Notes: generated by a model from the sequence alone, not told the origin. A DNA stretch of 64,000 nt from Enchytraeus crypticus (GCA_905160935.1 CAJHZI010000533.1:329001-393000); one strand, 5' to 3'. Positions 52,150-64,000 are shown, counted from the first letter of the stretch. A program made the numbers and translations.

Positions 52150-55100
52150 ATTTCACTTCCATCCGATCGGTACGCCACAAAATTCTTTTTACCCTACTAC
52201 TATTGCTTTCTGGCGGTGTTGCTCTTAATCCTGGCCAGCATATGCTGACTTCTCGTCCAGTTAACGATTTTAACGTTTGTTGTGTCAACATTCGTTCCGC
52301 TACAGTCATTAATGACACTACCAATAAACCAGAGATGTTGAAACTTATCATTCAGTACTTTAACAGGGATATGCTACTTTTAACTGAAACCTGGCTCTCC
52401 TTTGATTCTCCACCTTCAAATATCAATAGCCTTACTCCCGACGACTATTCTTTCTTTCACATCCCCCGACTTGTGGGTCGTGGGGGTGGACTTGCTGCCA
52501 TTTACAAGTCAATTTATTCTGTTACGCCTGTAAAAACGCGTGACTTTACATCCTTTGAGAGTATGCTGCTAAAGCTGAACTTTGGCACAACGACCTTTAA
52601 ATTTTTAACTCTCTATCGTCCCCCTTCAATTTCTAAGTCTCTCTTTTTGTCTGAATTTTCTACATTACTAGAAAAACTTGTTTCTTCTCCTTTTGAACTC
52701 TTCATAATGGGTGACTTTAATCTTCATGTCGATGACCCCAACGACTCTTATGCTCCTACTTTCTTAACTCTATTAGACACATTTTTCCTAAAGCAGCACA
52801 TCACATCGTCTACTCACACTTCCGGTCATATCCTTGAATTACTTACAACCAAATCAACGTCCACTATGTCTTCATGCTCTCTTACTGATTTATTTTTTTC
52901 TGATCACAGAATTGTAAAATACCATCTCAAATTGTCTGCTCTCAATCACTAAAACAATTAGGAAACTATATTCTATTAATACCGATCACTTTTCTTCCGA
53001 TATTCTCTCTTCTGCTCTTGTTTGTAATCCAGAATCTTCTGTCTCCGGCTTCTGTCTACAATTTAAATCTATAGTCGCAGCTCTTCTAAACAAGCATGCT
53101 CTTCTCAAACAAATCGCCTGACGTTCACGACCAACTAAGCCCTTTATCACTCCTGAAATCCTTAAGCAAAAGAAACTTCGCTCTAGTCTTGAAGCACAGT
53201 TTAGGCGAAATAGTACACCAGAAAATAATCTGCTCTTTAAACGTCAATCGGCTGTTGTTCATAAATTAATAGCTAAATCCAAAAGTTCCTGTTTTAAAAA
53301 CCTCATTACTGTGAATAAACATAACCCGAAGAAATTGTGGAATGCAATGTATTCTCTGCTCAGTAGAAATATACCTAAATCCCTTCCGTCCGACATCGCA
53401 TCTACCACTCTCGTCTCGTCCTTCTTGCGTTTCTTCAGTGATAAAATTACCAATCTTTGCTCTGCCATACCCTCTTCTTCTCTAAGTTTCTCATTTGCTG
53501 ATAAATGCACTCTTTCCCCACCAACATTATCAGGCTTTCGCTTGGCAACTCATCAGGAAGTTCGTACTGTAATTCTGAATTCGTCTGATTCATCCTGTCC
53601 TCTGGATCTCATTACAACTAAACTTATCAAATCCTGCATCGATGCATTTGTGCCTCCCACAACTCACTTTAAAAACCTCTGTCTTGGTGAAGGTGTCTTT
53701 CGATCCCATTTTAAAAAAGCCGTTGTAATTCCTCTTCTGAAGAAGGCTTCCTTGCCTAAAAATGAGCTCTCCAACTATCGGCCAATTTCTAATCTTAACT
53801 TCATTTCCGAAATCCTCGAAAGGATTATATATTCACGTCTTTGTCTTTATTTAGATTTAGATTTTTTCTCATCACTCTCACCTTTTAAATCTGCCTATCG
53901 TAAATTCTACTCAACTGAAACTGCACTAACCAAGATCCATAATGATCTCTGTCTAGCCATGGACGCTCAACACGTATCTGCTCTAGTTCTTCTTGATCTC
54001 TCTGCTGCTTTAGACACCATAAACCGTATTATATTCCTTTGTAGACTCAATTCTTGCTTCGGAATCTCTGACAAGGCTTATGACCTCCTATCCTCATACC
54101 TCTCACAGCGTACCCAATCTGTAATTATTGGTAACGCTTTATCACCATCCTGCATACTTCCTTGTCGAGTCCCTCAGGATTCTGTGCTTGGTCCCCTCCC
54201 TTTCACCTTATATACCACCCCTTAACTCAATTGCTAACTGATTCGAAGCTGAAATTTCACTTTTATGCTGATGACACCCAGATTTGTCTCGTTCTGTAGT
54301 CCTGATTCTTCTGATGCTCTGTCCAAGCTGACATCTGCCCTTTATCTAGTTCACTACTGGTTTTGCGCCAATCGTCTTGTTGCCAATCCTTCAACAACGG
54401 AATACCTTCTCATCGGCACCCCACAGCAGCTTCATAAAATAACTAGCTCAACAATTACGTTTAAAGATATCCCGTAATACCCACAGATTCTGCACGTAAC
54501 CTTGGTGTAATTTTTGAATTAAATCTAAACTTTAAAACTAATATTTAAGCAGTCTGTCGTTCTTCTTTTTTCATTTCCGTCAATTACGTCAAATTTGTAA
54601 GTCCCTTGATATTAATTCCGCCACTTTATTAGCCAATTCCCATGTCCATTCTAAACTAGACTACTGTAGAATGATCTAAATGCTGAATGATCTACCAAAG
54701 ACCTCTCTAATTCGTCTCCAACACGTTCAAAATTCTCTTTCTCGAGTCGTCTGTAATACAAAAATACTCAAATCTCACACCTCTTCTCTTCTTAAGAAAC
54801 TGCACTGGCTACCAGTATCCGAACGTACAAAATTCAAGATAGCTTCCATGACCTTCAAAAGTTTAAATTATGGTAAACCATCCTACCTATCTGATCTTTT
54901 ATCCATCTATCAACCTTCTCGTAGTCTTCGTTCCTTTAGTAAAAACCTTCTCACTGTACCAAACATTAAATCTGCCATGGGCAGACGCTCGTTCATGTTT
55001 TCTGCTCCGACAATATGGAACTCTCTGCCACAAGACCTTCGATCTTGTAATTGTAGAGGTACTTTCCTTGGCAAGCTAAAAACCAATCTCTTTCCGCTAC

Positions 55101-55310
55101 AGGTATATATTATGACCCGCTTGCCTTGGATCTTGGACTTGCACTGTTTTGATCTCGCTTTCTCTTGTGGTCTCTGTATACTCAGTCGTCATCGTGTGGT
55201 GCTTTGGCGCCTGTATGCGTAGTGTCCGCAAGAGACGTCCATGTCCTTGCCTTATGGCGAGGAACCGGACTTTAAATTCTTATTGAATGATTGATTGATA
55301 TATGTCCAAG
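52150..55310 (+). pseudogene. CR1/L2-like LINE, nearly full length but broken
   Basis: Endonuclease from 52203 (GGVALNPGQ, CCVNIRSAT, LLLTETWLS, LYRPPSIS, FIMGDFNLHVDDP, FSDHRIV); RT from 53311 (ISNLNFISEILERI, SALVLLDLSAALDTINR, VPQDSVLGPLPFTLY), catalytic YADDTQIC near 54263, WFCANRLVANPSTTEYLL, and a C-terminal block PTIWNSLPQDLRSC (54900-55222). Frame breaks occur near 52950, 54226 and 54480. The 3' end has GATTGATTGAT, a simple repeat tail as in L2-type elements. No TSD determined. Confidence 0.88.
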
Positions 55311-56430
55311 AATTGGGCGATATGCTCGCCCTCCCTCCTGTAAATTTTCATTTGAACTCAATCACAATAAATAATTAGAATTCAGTCGTGATAATTATAA
55401 TTAAATTAATTCAAACAGGATGAAGCATTTGAATTCAGTCACTATTAATCATTTCAATTTCGTACGATTAATCGATAAATTCAGTCATGCAAAATTTTTT
55501 TTATAAATTAAAAGACGATGAATCATTTGAATTCATTCTTGATGAACGATTTTAAATCTGTCATGAATTAAAATATAGAGAATATCTTCTAAAACGCCAC
55601 ATGGGTATCCGAACTAAAAGAAACAGAAAAATTCTCAATCGTTCTGCAAACGAAGGAAATAAAAAGGTAACGTGGTCTGCATTTTTAACCTCTTTCCGCT
55701 AACCAGGGGGTATTTTTACCTCCATAATTAACTTACAAGCAAAATTTTTCCATGTTTTCAAGCACAGGTATAACCTACATAAATCTGAAGAAAATCATAA
55801 AAATTGTCACACACTATACTACTGCAAGTAGTCAAAATGGCAGTTTCAACAGTAGTTTCAGATTTTTTTCATATATTCAACATTTTAATTAGTTTTTAGG
55901 AATATGTTTCTACACATCATCGCTTTTACACTCTACTTTGCAAGTATAAAAGTCTTTCTGTCTCTATGACTTCCGCAGACAAATCTCTCACACTATTTAC
56001 ACTTGCTGTAGACCTTCACTTTCTTACGCCTTTCATACAGGTAACAGCGTCCGCGACAGCGATGTGTCTGATGCCTGAGAGCTGGACGCTTATGAGGAGG
56101 CATGTTAACATATTACAGGGCTCTCTTCACTTGCGATGGATAGCATATCGCCGGGTTTTTCGCGTGGAACTCACGACGGACATACACAGATCCTTGTCCA
56201 TCTCCAGTATGAACAACCAGCGTCAATCATTGGAGCGGCTTTGCCAATCAGGGTGATAGGAAAATCCCACCAATGAATTATGTGCTACAATGTCCATATA
56301 TTGTGGCACATATTTCATAATTTAACGAGAAGAAAAGTGATAGAGGCCAGCGACGGGTAACTCTCTCTGTTGAATATTAGCGCCAAATCGTATCAAGAGC
56401 GTCGACAGCGCCCTTCGTACTGTTATAGTT
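55311..56430. other. No gene recognised
   Basis: AT-rich to about 55960, then a GC-richer piece (56000-56250) with an unrecognised ORF. The latter may be the flank of the piggyBac fragment. Confidence 0.4.
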
Positions 56431-56437
56431 GAGGATG

Positions 56438-56752
56438 CTATCTGGCTTCTTTTGATCTTCCTGAAAGATTTGCTATCATGATGCATTGTTGATAAGAGTA
56501 CGACCGACTTGTTTTCCTTTGGTACGTACGATACGATCTGACCATGGAAACCTTTCCTCTGTAGGATGATAGGATTTCGTCTACATGATCAGATAGTTTG
56601 TAACATTTCTTACAATATACAGCTAATTTGTCGACAACATCACTTATAGCTGCCTGTTTGTCGGTTGCTCGCCTTTTTACTCTGGTTTCCTTATTATCGA
56701 AGCAAATAAATCGTAGACATTCTTTGAAACGAAGATTGAAGATATTACTCAT
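56438..56752 (-). pseudogene. piggyBac-like transposase fragment
   Basis: 104 codons reading ECLRFICFDNKETRVKRRAT, DKQAA, CYKLSDHVDEILSSYRGKVS and SYRTYQRKTSRSY. This is the early DDE region of piggyBac transposases, where LRFdd..TR..R..DK precedes a (I)DE-x-L-x-x-(F/Y)RG(K/R) block. The Asp/Glu of VDEIL are present. No ends or TTAA sites were identified. Isolated fragment. Confidence 0.7.
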
Positions 56753-57149
56753 ACCTGGCTATTTGCTATATAACGTCAACAGCTTCGGTAAGGAGGAACG
56801 GGAGAAGTCTTACAAGCCAAACCTAGTAGGATTCCACTTTGAAGTTTCCTCGTGCAAGTCAATTAACAATAGACAGGCTAATTGTTAGATTTTTTCTGCA
56901 CATTACAACACACTGACACTCAAACATATAGCGGTAGAAGCTGTCAATAGCCGAAGGTTGGATAATACATCAACTTCTTTATTTGTCAACACTTGACAGG
57001 AAGAATAGTAACAGAACATCATAAATATAAAAAGTAGAACAAGAAAAAATTAAACCACCACCAAGAAGTAAACACGCATTATAGTGAATAATCAACCATG
57101 TTGATATCTAATAGCCTGAGTATAATTATACCCCCCGGTTATCTAGAAC

Positions 57150-57890
57150 GTCGTTCTGAAGTTGGGTTAGCAGAGGAAGGTTTAAAGAATCTAATAGACA
57201 TTAGCTTCAAGTATCTGAGCCACACCATCACGGATGATGGGAAGTGTGACACAGAAATAAAATGTAAAATTGCACAAGCGAAAGAGGTCTAGAGAAATAG
57301 GGAAAGAGGATAGAGAAAACCTACTAAGAATAAGGAAATTGGGAAAAACATAAGGATGAAGACTGTAAAAACATTGATTGATAAACTCCTGTGTACGGAT
57401 GTGACACGTGAACATTAAAGAAAGAAGATATCCGGAAACTAGATAAATCGGAACTGCTGTTATGGAGAAGGATATAAAAGATTAGTTGGACTGACAGAAT
57501 TGAAAATGAAGAAGTTCTTGAAAGAGACGATACAGGTAGAATATTAATAAATGTGATAAGCAATAGAAAGAATAGCTGAATATGACATAGCATAGCGGCA
57601 CACTGGGTCAGGAAGCACAGATGCTTGTTTAAGACCCATTTCGTCCTTCCTCTCCATGGTTATTAGTAATCGTTGCCTTTTGATTTTTGAATTTTGAATA
57701 TGACATTTTATGAGTGGAATTAATTGCTAAATGGTATAATAGAAGGACCACTGCAAGGGAAAACAGTCAGAGGAAGACCAAACCATGGGATGTTGTTGGA
57801 TGAATTTATAACAAATTCATATATAGAGATGAAAAGGAACACTGAGGATAGAATTGGTTGGAATGGTGATTTGCCAATGACCTGTCTTTA
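57150..57890 (+). pseudogene. LINE 3' fragment with SINE tail inserted
   Basis: Frames read SFKYLSHTITDDGKCDTEIK and CKIAQAKE, then decayed LDKSEL, ISWTDRIENEEVLERD, a match to 51370-51900. The middle (about 57597-57690) is instead the SINE tail domain shared with 39475-39560 (GCACAGATGCTTGTTTAAG, CATGGTTATTAGTAATC). Confidence 0.7.
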
Positions 57891-57899
57891 TATATGAAT

Positions 57900-59040
57900 C
57901 TTTATTACACCACCAAGACATGGTAGCAAATTACATACAATAGAAAAAAACAACAGTGCATTACAACAAATGCCACTGCATTTAAGATAAACAAAAAATA
58001 CGACTCAAAATATAAGCTATAGATGTTCTAATTGTCTACTTAGTAGTTAACTAGTCATTTCAAATTATTTTTGAAAAAATTCCTTAAAATTAAATTTAAA
58101 ATTTTAGGGGCTTAAGCCCACCCCCCCCACCGCCAAAATTAGGTCACTTTTGCAATTCGTAGAGATCCACAGAGTTTCTTCAGAGGTGAGAAAATTAACC
58201 TACTTTTTCCAGAACAAATGTGGGACTTTAGTACGGGTATGAGCGGGGGGAGGGGGTACAGTACGGGGATACACTCACTCTATGAGCCGAACGTAGTAGT
58301 GAACAAATTTTGAGCCCCACCCCCCCACAAAAAATTTGTCTGGTTGTGTCACATGTCCCCAAGAAGGTTAAGAAAAAAATGTAAAAACCGTCTCAAAAAA
58401 GATTTCACCCCCCCTTAAAAAATTCCTGGATCCGCCCCTGGATAGTTGACACTATTTCCTACAAGCGATGAATTATTTGCATCTTCAGAAGATGTAAAAT
58501 GTTCACTGCTACAGAACATATAAACCATTGACGGCTACAGAAGATCAAAATGGTATAAAACGGTGACAGCATCATAAGAAGTAAACTGATAGCTGCGAGT
58601 ATTACCCACGGTTACCGATATGGTGGAGACGTAAGCCCCTCGTTTTCCAAATAATTCAACTGGTCATACATAGCCGTAAACTTGCATACCCGAGTTGGTT
58701 AACCGAGTAGAATTGAACTAAGCGGTCGTGTTAATAAATACATCTATCTATCGAAATAAGTCATTAATTTGTGATTAATGTTGATTACACATTGATGACT
58801 GACTATATTACATAATTCGTACTTATAAACCCCCACCATTTAATTATTCTGAATTTGAGTTACTAATACGTCATAATTACTTGTATATTGCATGTTTTTC
58901 AGCAGACTTGAACATCTAACTTTGGATTGATATCGACCATCTGAAATCCAGTAAAGAATTCTGAGAGGAAAAAGTCACTCTTTAACGTAAATCTATTTTT
59001 TGTTTAATTATTTGACAATCATTTTTATTACTTGAGTTAC
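57900..59040. other. No gene; C/G-homopolymer-rich repeat at 58085-58440
   Basis: Contains runs of C (CCCCCCCCACC) and G, and ends near TTCCTGGATCCGCCCCTGGA, resembling the end of a non-autonomous DNA transposon. The matching left end was not established. The rest is AT-rich. Confidence 0.45.
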
Positions 59041-59219
59041 CTTCATATGGGTAGAATTCCATGGAAGAGCGATCGATGCTTAGGGAGTCAGAGACTGAGC
59101 CAATCAGACTCCAGACAAGGATTGTGCTGGCCGCAAGCAAGACGTCATTTTCCGTCTCTCCAGCTCCATTCGGTAGGATCAGGTCACTTACCGTGTACTC
59201 CAGAGAATAATTTGTTCTC
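59041..59219 (-). CDS. Candidate exon of unknown gene
   Basis: 179-nt open frame between a possible GATAG acceptor and a good donor (GAAG|GTAACT). It encodes NYSLEYTVSDLILPNGAGE, then NDVLLAASTILVWSLIGSVS. No domain recognised with confidence. The base composition is coding-like compared with flanking AT-rich DNA. May belong to the minus-strand gene(s) further left. Confidence 0.3.
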
Positions 59220-59253
59220 CTATCAAATTAATTCAACTAATGAAAGATTAAGA

Positions 59254-59257
<4 letters not shown>

Positions 59258-59306
<49 letters not shown>
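59258..59306. repeat. (TA)n microsatellite
   Basis: TA tract that ends exactly at the mariner terminal repeat. Confidence 0.95.
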
Positions 59307-59309
<3 letters not shown>

Positions 59310-59822
59310 GGTGAGTAAAAAAAGTGATAACATCTGCAAAAAGTTTGAATATCTCAGACTATAGTTAATATTTTCAACAAAGTTTTACCAATTACTAAAG
59401 GACTAATTTGTGATGGGGTGGCCAATTTTCATCCATTTTAATCTATAGATTCGCCAGTTATACAAGTTCCAGCAGAGCAAACCCCACTTTTTCCTAGAAA
59501 TGACGTTTTCTACAACGGTAAGGGCAAATTGCACTTCATTGGCGAGAAGGAAGAGGTGAACGCTCAATATTATGTCAATACTTTACTTCCCAAGCTGTTT
59601 GATAATTGTAATGCTCTTCTACTAAATGGTTTCATCCTTCTGCAAGATGGTGCTCCGGCTCATGCATCTCGTCATTCACAGGAATGTATCAGCGAGGGAA
59701 ACCCGGATTTCAATAAGAAGAATGAATGGCCTTCAAACTCTCCTGATCCAAATCCTCTGGAATACCATGTCTTGAGAACCATGCTGCATCTCTATCAGAA
59801 ACACCAGTCGAAGCCTAAAAAA
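59307..59822 (+). mobile_element. Mariner-like transposon, truncated second copy
   Basis: Starts CAGGGTGAGTAAAAAAAGTG next to a TA, matching the inverted repeat of 30458-31403. The transposase from 59529 reads LLQDGAPAHASRHS and SNSPDPNPLEYHVLRTML, so the Asp lost in the other copy is kept here. It is cut off near 59822, where a minus-strand LINE begins, and the right terminal repeat is missing. Confidence 0.8.
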
Positions 59823-60420
59823 CTACTGCTCATCCTCTTTGCTAACGAAGAAAACAATGTAAGCAGATTTTTTAGAGTTTGTCGTTAAGCGATTCATTTG
59901 AAACCAATGATTTAATCTTGAACTGGTGTGGTTAGCTAGTGAGAATAGATCAGTCAGGTTGTTACTGTTAATAAAAGCATTTGAATCATCAGCAAAAAGT
60001 TTAAGTGAGATTTCAGGACAAGCATTTTGGATGTCATTGACATACATTTAGAATAGCAAGGGCCCTAGAATAGATCCCGGTGGGACACCACCAGTAACTG
60101 GTTTGATGGTTGAAATGGTTTGTCCTATTACAGTATTTTGAAGTCTATTTGGCAAGTAAGATTTGAGCCATTGAAGCGATAAACCTCTTATGCCATAGTG
60201 TTGTAGTTTATGTAATAGAATGCAGTGATCCACCGTGTCGAAAGCTTTAGTAAGGTCAAGGAATAGCCCGATTGAGTGCATGCTTTTCCCATTGTTTGAA
60301 CGAATCATATCTAGACTGCTAAATATAGCGTCGATCGTTGAATGTCCTTTCCTAAATCCAAATTGGTTATCACATTATCACAGATCAAATTAAATTTATC
60401 TAAGTATACTGTAATGCGGT
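59823..60420 (-). pseudogene. LINE RT fragment (CR1-like)
   Basis: Minus-strand RT palm: GLFLDLTKAFDTVDHCILLH, GGVPPGSILGPLLF (60048-60308), then, in the same strand after one stop, YVNDIQNACPEISLKLFADD (catalytic FADD) and RLNHWFQMNRLTTNSKKSAY (59823-60047). A decayed upstream part lies at 60309-60420. 3' end adjacent to the mariner fragment. Confidence 0.85.
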
Positions 60421-60421
60421 T

Positions 60422-60806
60422 ATACATTAATTTTTCAAAATTTTGCTTACGTTATTTAAAAGTGAGATTGGCCTATAATTTTGCTCATCATCGCTCTTAC
60501 CTGATTTATAAATTGTCAATAGCTATGAAGTTTTGAAGTTTGAGTATGCATATGTTTAAGTATAATGTTTTTGTTTTATATCATCATTTGGTAAAAAAAT
60601 TAAATGTTTCATTCTAATGCGCGCATTGAAAGATTTAAGTTTATAAGTTAAATCTAATAAGTTAATTAAATTAATTTTTACAGTAAATTTGTATGTATTT
60701 GTAATTGCGTATCTTTTGTAAAGCATCATAGTTTGACTTTAGACTGCATTCTGACCACTGAGCTGCTACAGGCGTATTTTACTTTTCAGAACTATTGATT
60801 TATCAG
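60422..60806. other. No feature seen
   Basis: AT-rich sequence without supported content. Confidence 0.45.
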
Positions 60807-60807
60807 T

Positions 60808-61051
60808 AGGGGAGAGTATGCACCCATGATCCATTAAACACATTTTTGCTCATAACATAAAGCTTTATAGATTTAAATGTTAAAAGTTAAATACGAGTGC
60901 ATCTACAGCAAATGTACTTTCTTATGTATTAGTCTATTGTTCAAAACATTTGAAGGAAATCTCAAAATTCCATAATTTAAAAATTTAAAAAAGGGATCAA
61001 GGGTGCATATATGCAGCACCCTTGATCCCTTGTAGATGCACCCTTGATCCC
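60808..61051. repeat. Possible pogo-like MITE with GCACCCTTGATCC repeats
   Basis: Begins TAGGGGAGAGTATGCACCCATGATCC, a start similar in layout to the pogo-like element at 35646. It ends in a hairpin: GGGATCAAGGGTGC at 60993-61006 against GCACCCTTGATCCC at 61016-61029, with another GCACCCTTGATCC at 61038. No coding sequence. Confidence 0.5.
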
Positions 61052-61059
61052 ATTTTTTG

Positions 61060-62200
61060 ATATAGTATTGATTTAATTATTTTTATATTTCAAAACACTG
61101 CTCTTTACAAAATATCATAATAATAGACAATGAACTGCAATAGTTAACAATCCTTTGTGGCTTCCTGAGGAACCCTATGGCCATCAAGCAGGACACCAAA
61201 TCAGTATCTCAGTCTCTACTTATTATTGCAATAAATACAGACATATCCATCTGGAATATCTCCACCAGTACAGCCACTGTGCAGAAAATTCTCACACTAT
61301 TATAAGGTGCAACGAAACCATAACTCATTGTCGCGTCCAAATTCGTCGCTTATCTCAGTGGTTTTGAATTAGTATGACTTTCTTCTTGTACCATGCAGTC
61401 TATTTAGATCAGAATGTGAAATCCATGTGTCATCATTCGAACTGTCAGCTCATAGCTGATCTTCATCCTTTTCGACTTCCGATGAAAAAGATGACAATTG
61501 AGTGACGTCTAGATTCTGAGTTACTTAAATCTTTATACTTTGTGGAGACGCCAATTCTGACCTTGCTTGAATATCTTTCTAAAGTCGGCAGGAATTTGAC
61601 CTCTATAGGTGGCCTATAGTTTTTCTTTTTTAAGATAGGAGAAATATTTGATTATATTATTTTAGATTTATATTCGTTTCAGTAGGCCCATGTATAAGCT
61701 TGTGATATCTCTCTCTCTCTCTCTCTCTTTCTCTCTAAGTAAAATGGAATAAGTAAACTGTCATCCAACTCAGTAGAAGGATTAGACGTGGTGTCTCATC
61801 TCCTACGTGTAGACTTGGGAAAGTTTGCAATATATATATATATATCAGTGTCAGTATCCATCAATAATCCTTTTGCATTAACGATATTAGCTATTAATAA
61901 TTCTTTTGCATTAAATAATATTTAATAGAAAAGATGGATACCAGAATTTACCAGAATTTACTCAAATTTGTCACCAGCCTCAGGTGCCGACTGGTGACAA
62001 GCGGGCACTGGGGCAGCACGTGAGCACGAGGGTAATCGTCAACGGATTGAACACAGCCCGTCTGTAAGAGAAGAGAAGCGTCCTACGTCCCGGCCTGTCA
62101 ATACCCCCTCCTTCTCCTCGAGTGCGTCCATAGACCCTGAGATAGATCCACAAGAGTTTTCTGGGCTGATCCTCAGCGAGAAAAAGGAGATACTCGAGGC
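61060..62200. other. No gene recognised; (CT)n near 61708-61737
   Basis: Contains a short CT microsatellite and a short TA tract (about 61833). No supported ORF. Confidence 0.45.
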
Positions 62201-62204
62201 TAGA

Positions 62205-62573
62205 ATGGCCTCTGCGTCCCAGGGGTCCCTCCCACCAGCGCCACAGCCAAAGGGTCAAAGGCTGAATCAGATGTTGGCCTCAGGGCAGGCTGAGGCGACG
62301 AGGCAGAGCTCATCGGGTTTTACTACTCAGAGCCCTAATCAAGCGGTTACTCGATCCCATAATTATCTAAGAACAGCTATCCAGATTTCAGGGTTGCTGA
62401 CTTCTAAAAACGGTTCTCCCTACAGAGTTCTCACAACTACCTCATCAACGCCGATTCAGGGCAGTCACCGTCGTGGTGGATTGATAACAGATGAAGTGGG
62501 GCCGGGCGCTGCTGGAGTCAAAAGCAGTGGATTCAGGGCAATGTCACCCGATGCTGCGATCAGCAACGTTTAA
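62205..62573 (+). CDS. Unrecognised ORF, possible 5' part of the R2-like LINE
   Basis: 122 codons, rich in Ser, Gly and Gln; the frame is also open upstream to about 62100. No zinc finger or Myb motif is seen. It lies about 350 bp 5' of the R2-like RT in the same orientation and is GC-richer than the flanks. It could be part of that element's N-terminal region or a chance frame. Confidence 0.25.
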   Translation: MASASQGSLPPAPQPKGQRLNQMLASGQAEATRQSSSGFTTQSPNQAVTRSHNYLRTAIQISGLLTSKNGSPYRVLTTTSSTPIQGSHRRGGLITDEVGPGAAGVKSSGFRAMSPDAAISNV

Positions 62574-62587
62574 CTTTCATAATAATA

Positions 62588-62643
62588 ATAAAGCGCAGGC
62601 ATCAAAAATATAATAATAATAATAATTATTATTATTATTATTA

Positions 62644-62686
<43 letters not shown>

Positions 62687-62690
62687 TGAG
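62588..62690. repeat. (TAA)n/(TTA)n palindromic microsatellite
   Basis: AATAAT units followed by ATTATT units, forming an inverted simple repeat. Confidence 0.95.
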
Positions 62691-62929
62691 TTCCTTGCTA
62701 TGGGAGGTCCGTGCTGGCTGCATTTTGTTTACATGAGTGCACTCACCGCTGTTTTATACGGATTTTATCATTTATTCGCCAGCGCCATTTCTTGTTTTGA
62801 TGCCACCCTTTAGCTTGTGCTTCAGTAAACATCCCGCTTGCCGAAAGTTTTTCGTTTTTTCCTGCCATTTCGTCAAATTTCGTAGTCAGTTATGAGTTAC
62901 AGGTGTAAATCTGTTTATAGGATCTTCCA

Positions 62930-64000
62930 AGGCTATTAATAGACTCAGTATTCACGGGGCTGTTTTTAACTAAGTTTCCCCGCTGGCTCCTCTGGTGGTC
63001 CGGATGGTGTTAGGCCACAGCACATACTGCAGTTGGTGTCGTGCCCCATTAAGGGCAGTGAGGCTCTTACAGTTATTACTGGATTTGTAAATCTACTTCT
63101 GCAGGGTGAATGCCACCAGGAAGTCAAGCCAATCCTTTTTGGAGCCAATCTAATCGCTTTGAGGAAAACGTCTGGCGGGCTTAGACCTATCGCAGTTGGC
63201 TACGCATTGCGTAGAATCGCGGCTAAATGCGCAAATACCTTCGCCCTAACTAGGCTCTCAGACTATCTTCAACCACTTCAGGTAGGTGTGGGGGTGAAAG
63301 GTGGTTGTGAAGCAGCTGTGCATGCCAACCGCCGTTTCATTAGCAGTATGCCAGAATATTGGGTGGTGGCGAAACTTGATTTCTGCAACGCCTTTAACTC
63401 CCTGAAAAGAGACTCCATGCTGGAGGCAGTAGACGCTTCATTACCTGAACTGGGTCCTTTCTGTCGCCTGTCCTATGGAGATCCAAGCGCACTACGTTTT
63501 GGTGATACGGTGATCATGTCTTGTGAGGGCGTACAGCAGGGTGATCCGTTGGGCCCTCTCCTGTTCAGTCTAACCATACACCCGCTACTCCAGTCACTAT
63601 CATCTGTGCTGAAAATAGGCTACTTGGACGACATTACTGTGGGCGGGGATGAGGCTACTGTGGAGGATGACATATCTAGGCTGATGGTTACGGGTAAGGC
63701 TCTAGGGCTAAGTCTTAACATTCAGAAATGTGAGCTGATTAGCACTCGCTCTGACAGTAACTTTCCTGTCATCAACTCATTCACTCATGTGTGAAACCTG
63801 TTGAAGCCAGCCTTCTCGGAGCTCCACTATTGACAGGTCAGACTATGGATGTGGTTCTCAACACCTAGTGCTCGAACGTAGAGAGGGCCTCCAGCCGGAT
63901 AAAGCTTATCTCCTCTCACGATGCTTTAATAATACATCTTGCGGGCTTCTCCATGTGCGGGCCATCCAATGTTGCAGTCTTTTGATTTAATCCTGCGAAA
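62930..64000 (+). pseudogene. R2-like LINE reverse transcriptase, second copy, runs off window
   Basis: Frame from about 62975: FPAGSSGGPDGVRPQHILQL, then FGANLIALRKTSGGLRPIAV, KLDFCNAFNSLKRDSML, GVQQGDPLGPLLFSLTIHPL and an intact YLDD catalytic box (GYLDDITVGG, about 63620-63650), ending at a stop at 63794. Homologous but clearly diverged from 1305-1778. After 63794 the sequence continues homologous in other frames (LISSHDAL), so the copy is broken. The endonuclease would lie beyond 64000. Confidence 0.85.

Noticed and set aside
62966-63148. 60-codon minus-strand ORF
   Set aside because: Antisense shadow of the R2-like reverse transcriptase.

Overview
The window is AT-rich eukaryotic DNA. 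It carries split exons with canonical splice sites (a chymotrypsin-fold serine protease and an EGF module), long (TA)n, (CA)n, (GA)n and (TAA)n microsatellites, and dense non-LTR and DNA transposon remains. This points to an invertebrate animal genome; I cannot name the phylum from sequence alone. Almost all of the coding capacity belongs to mobile elements. The only host-gene material I can support is the minus-strand serine protease exons (about 29.9-40.5 kb), one EGF exon (48.1 kb) and a weaker exon candidate (59.1 kb).

The centrepiece is a near-intact Maverick/Polinton-type element (adintovirus-like), 5043-19847, about 14.8 kb. Its terminal inverted repeats are 115 bp long and a near-match 6-bp target duplication flanks it (TATATT / TATATA). 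It encodes, left to right: a protein-primed family B DNA polymerase, a small zinc-finger protein, three small unknown proteins, a 54-residue membrane protein too short for routine ORF calling, a divergently transcribed tail-fibre-like protein, a hydrophobic capsid-interior-like protein, an adenain-like cysteine protease, a packaging ATPase, a basic AT-hook protein, a penton-like minor capsid protein, a small unknown protein, the double-jelly-roll major capsid protein, a zinc-ribbon plus phospholipase-A2-like protein, and a DDE integrase with a C-terminal chromodomain. Replication, integration, packaging, maturation and capsid genes are thus all present, as expected of an endogenous virus rather than a simple transposon. 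Three lesions or oddities (frameshift in the PLA2 gene; no AUG for protease or integrase) suggest a copy just starting to decay, or non-standard expression.

Each terminal repeat is itself a long palindrome (44-bp stem in two blocks, 19-nt loop), so each end could fold into a hairpin as parvovirus ends do, although the element encodes a protein-primed polymerase. A short AGTAAAT(G) motif recurs at the starts of many of its genes.

Left flank (1-5042): a dispersed repeat, a broken REL-endonuclease (R2-like) LINE, and an LTR with primer-binding site and a possible gag-like ORF. Right of the element: TA-rich DNA and LINE tails (20-24 kb), an unrecognised decayed coding stretch with 30-bp and 24-bp tandem repeats (25.4-27.9 kb), mariner, MITE and pogo-like DNA transposons (30.5-36.8 kb), a pair of 5S-rRNA-like SINEs (39.5-41 kb), a LINE split by a 1.1-kb insertion (43.2-46.8 kb), a LINE nested in another LINE with an 11-bp target duplication (48.4-51.9 kb), a CR1/L2-like LINE (52.1-55.3 kb), a piggyBac fragment (56.5 kb), a second mariner copy abutting a LINE (59.3-60.4 kb), and a second R2-like reverse transcriptase running off the right edge.
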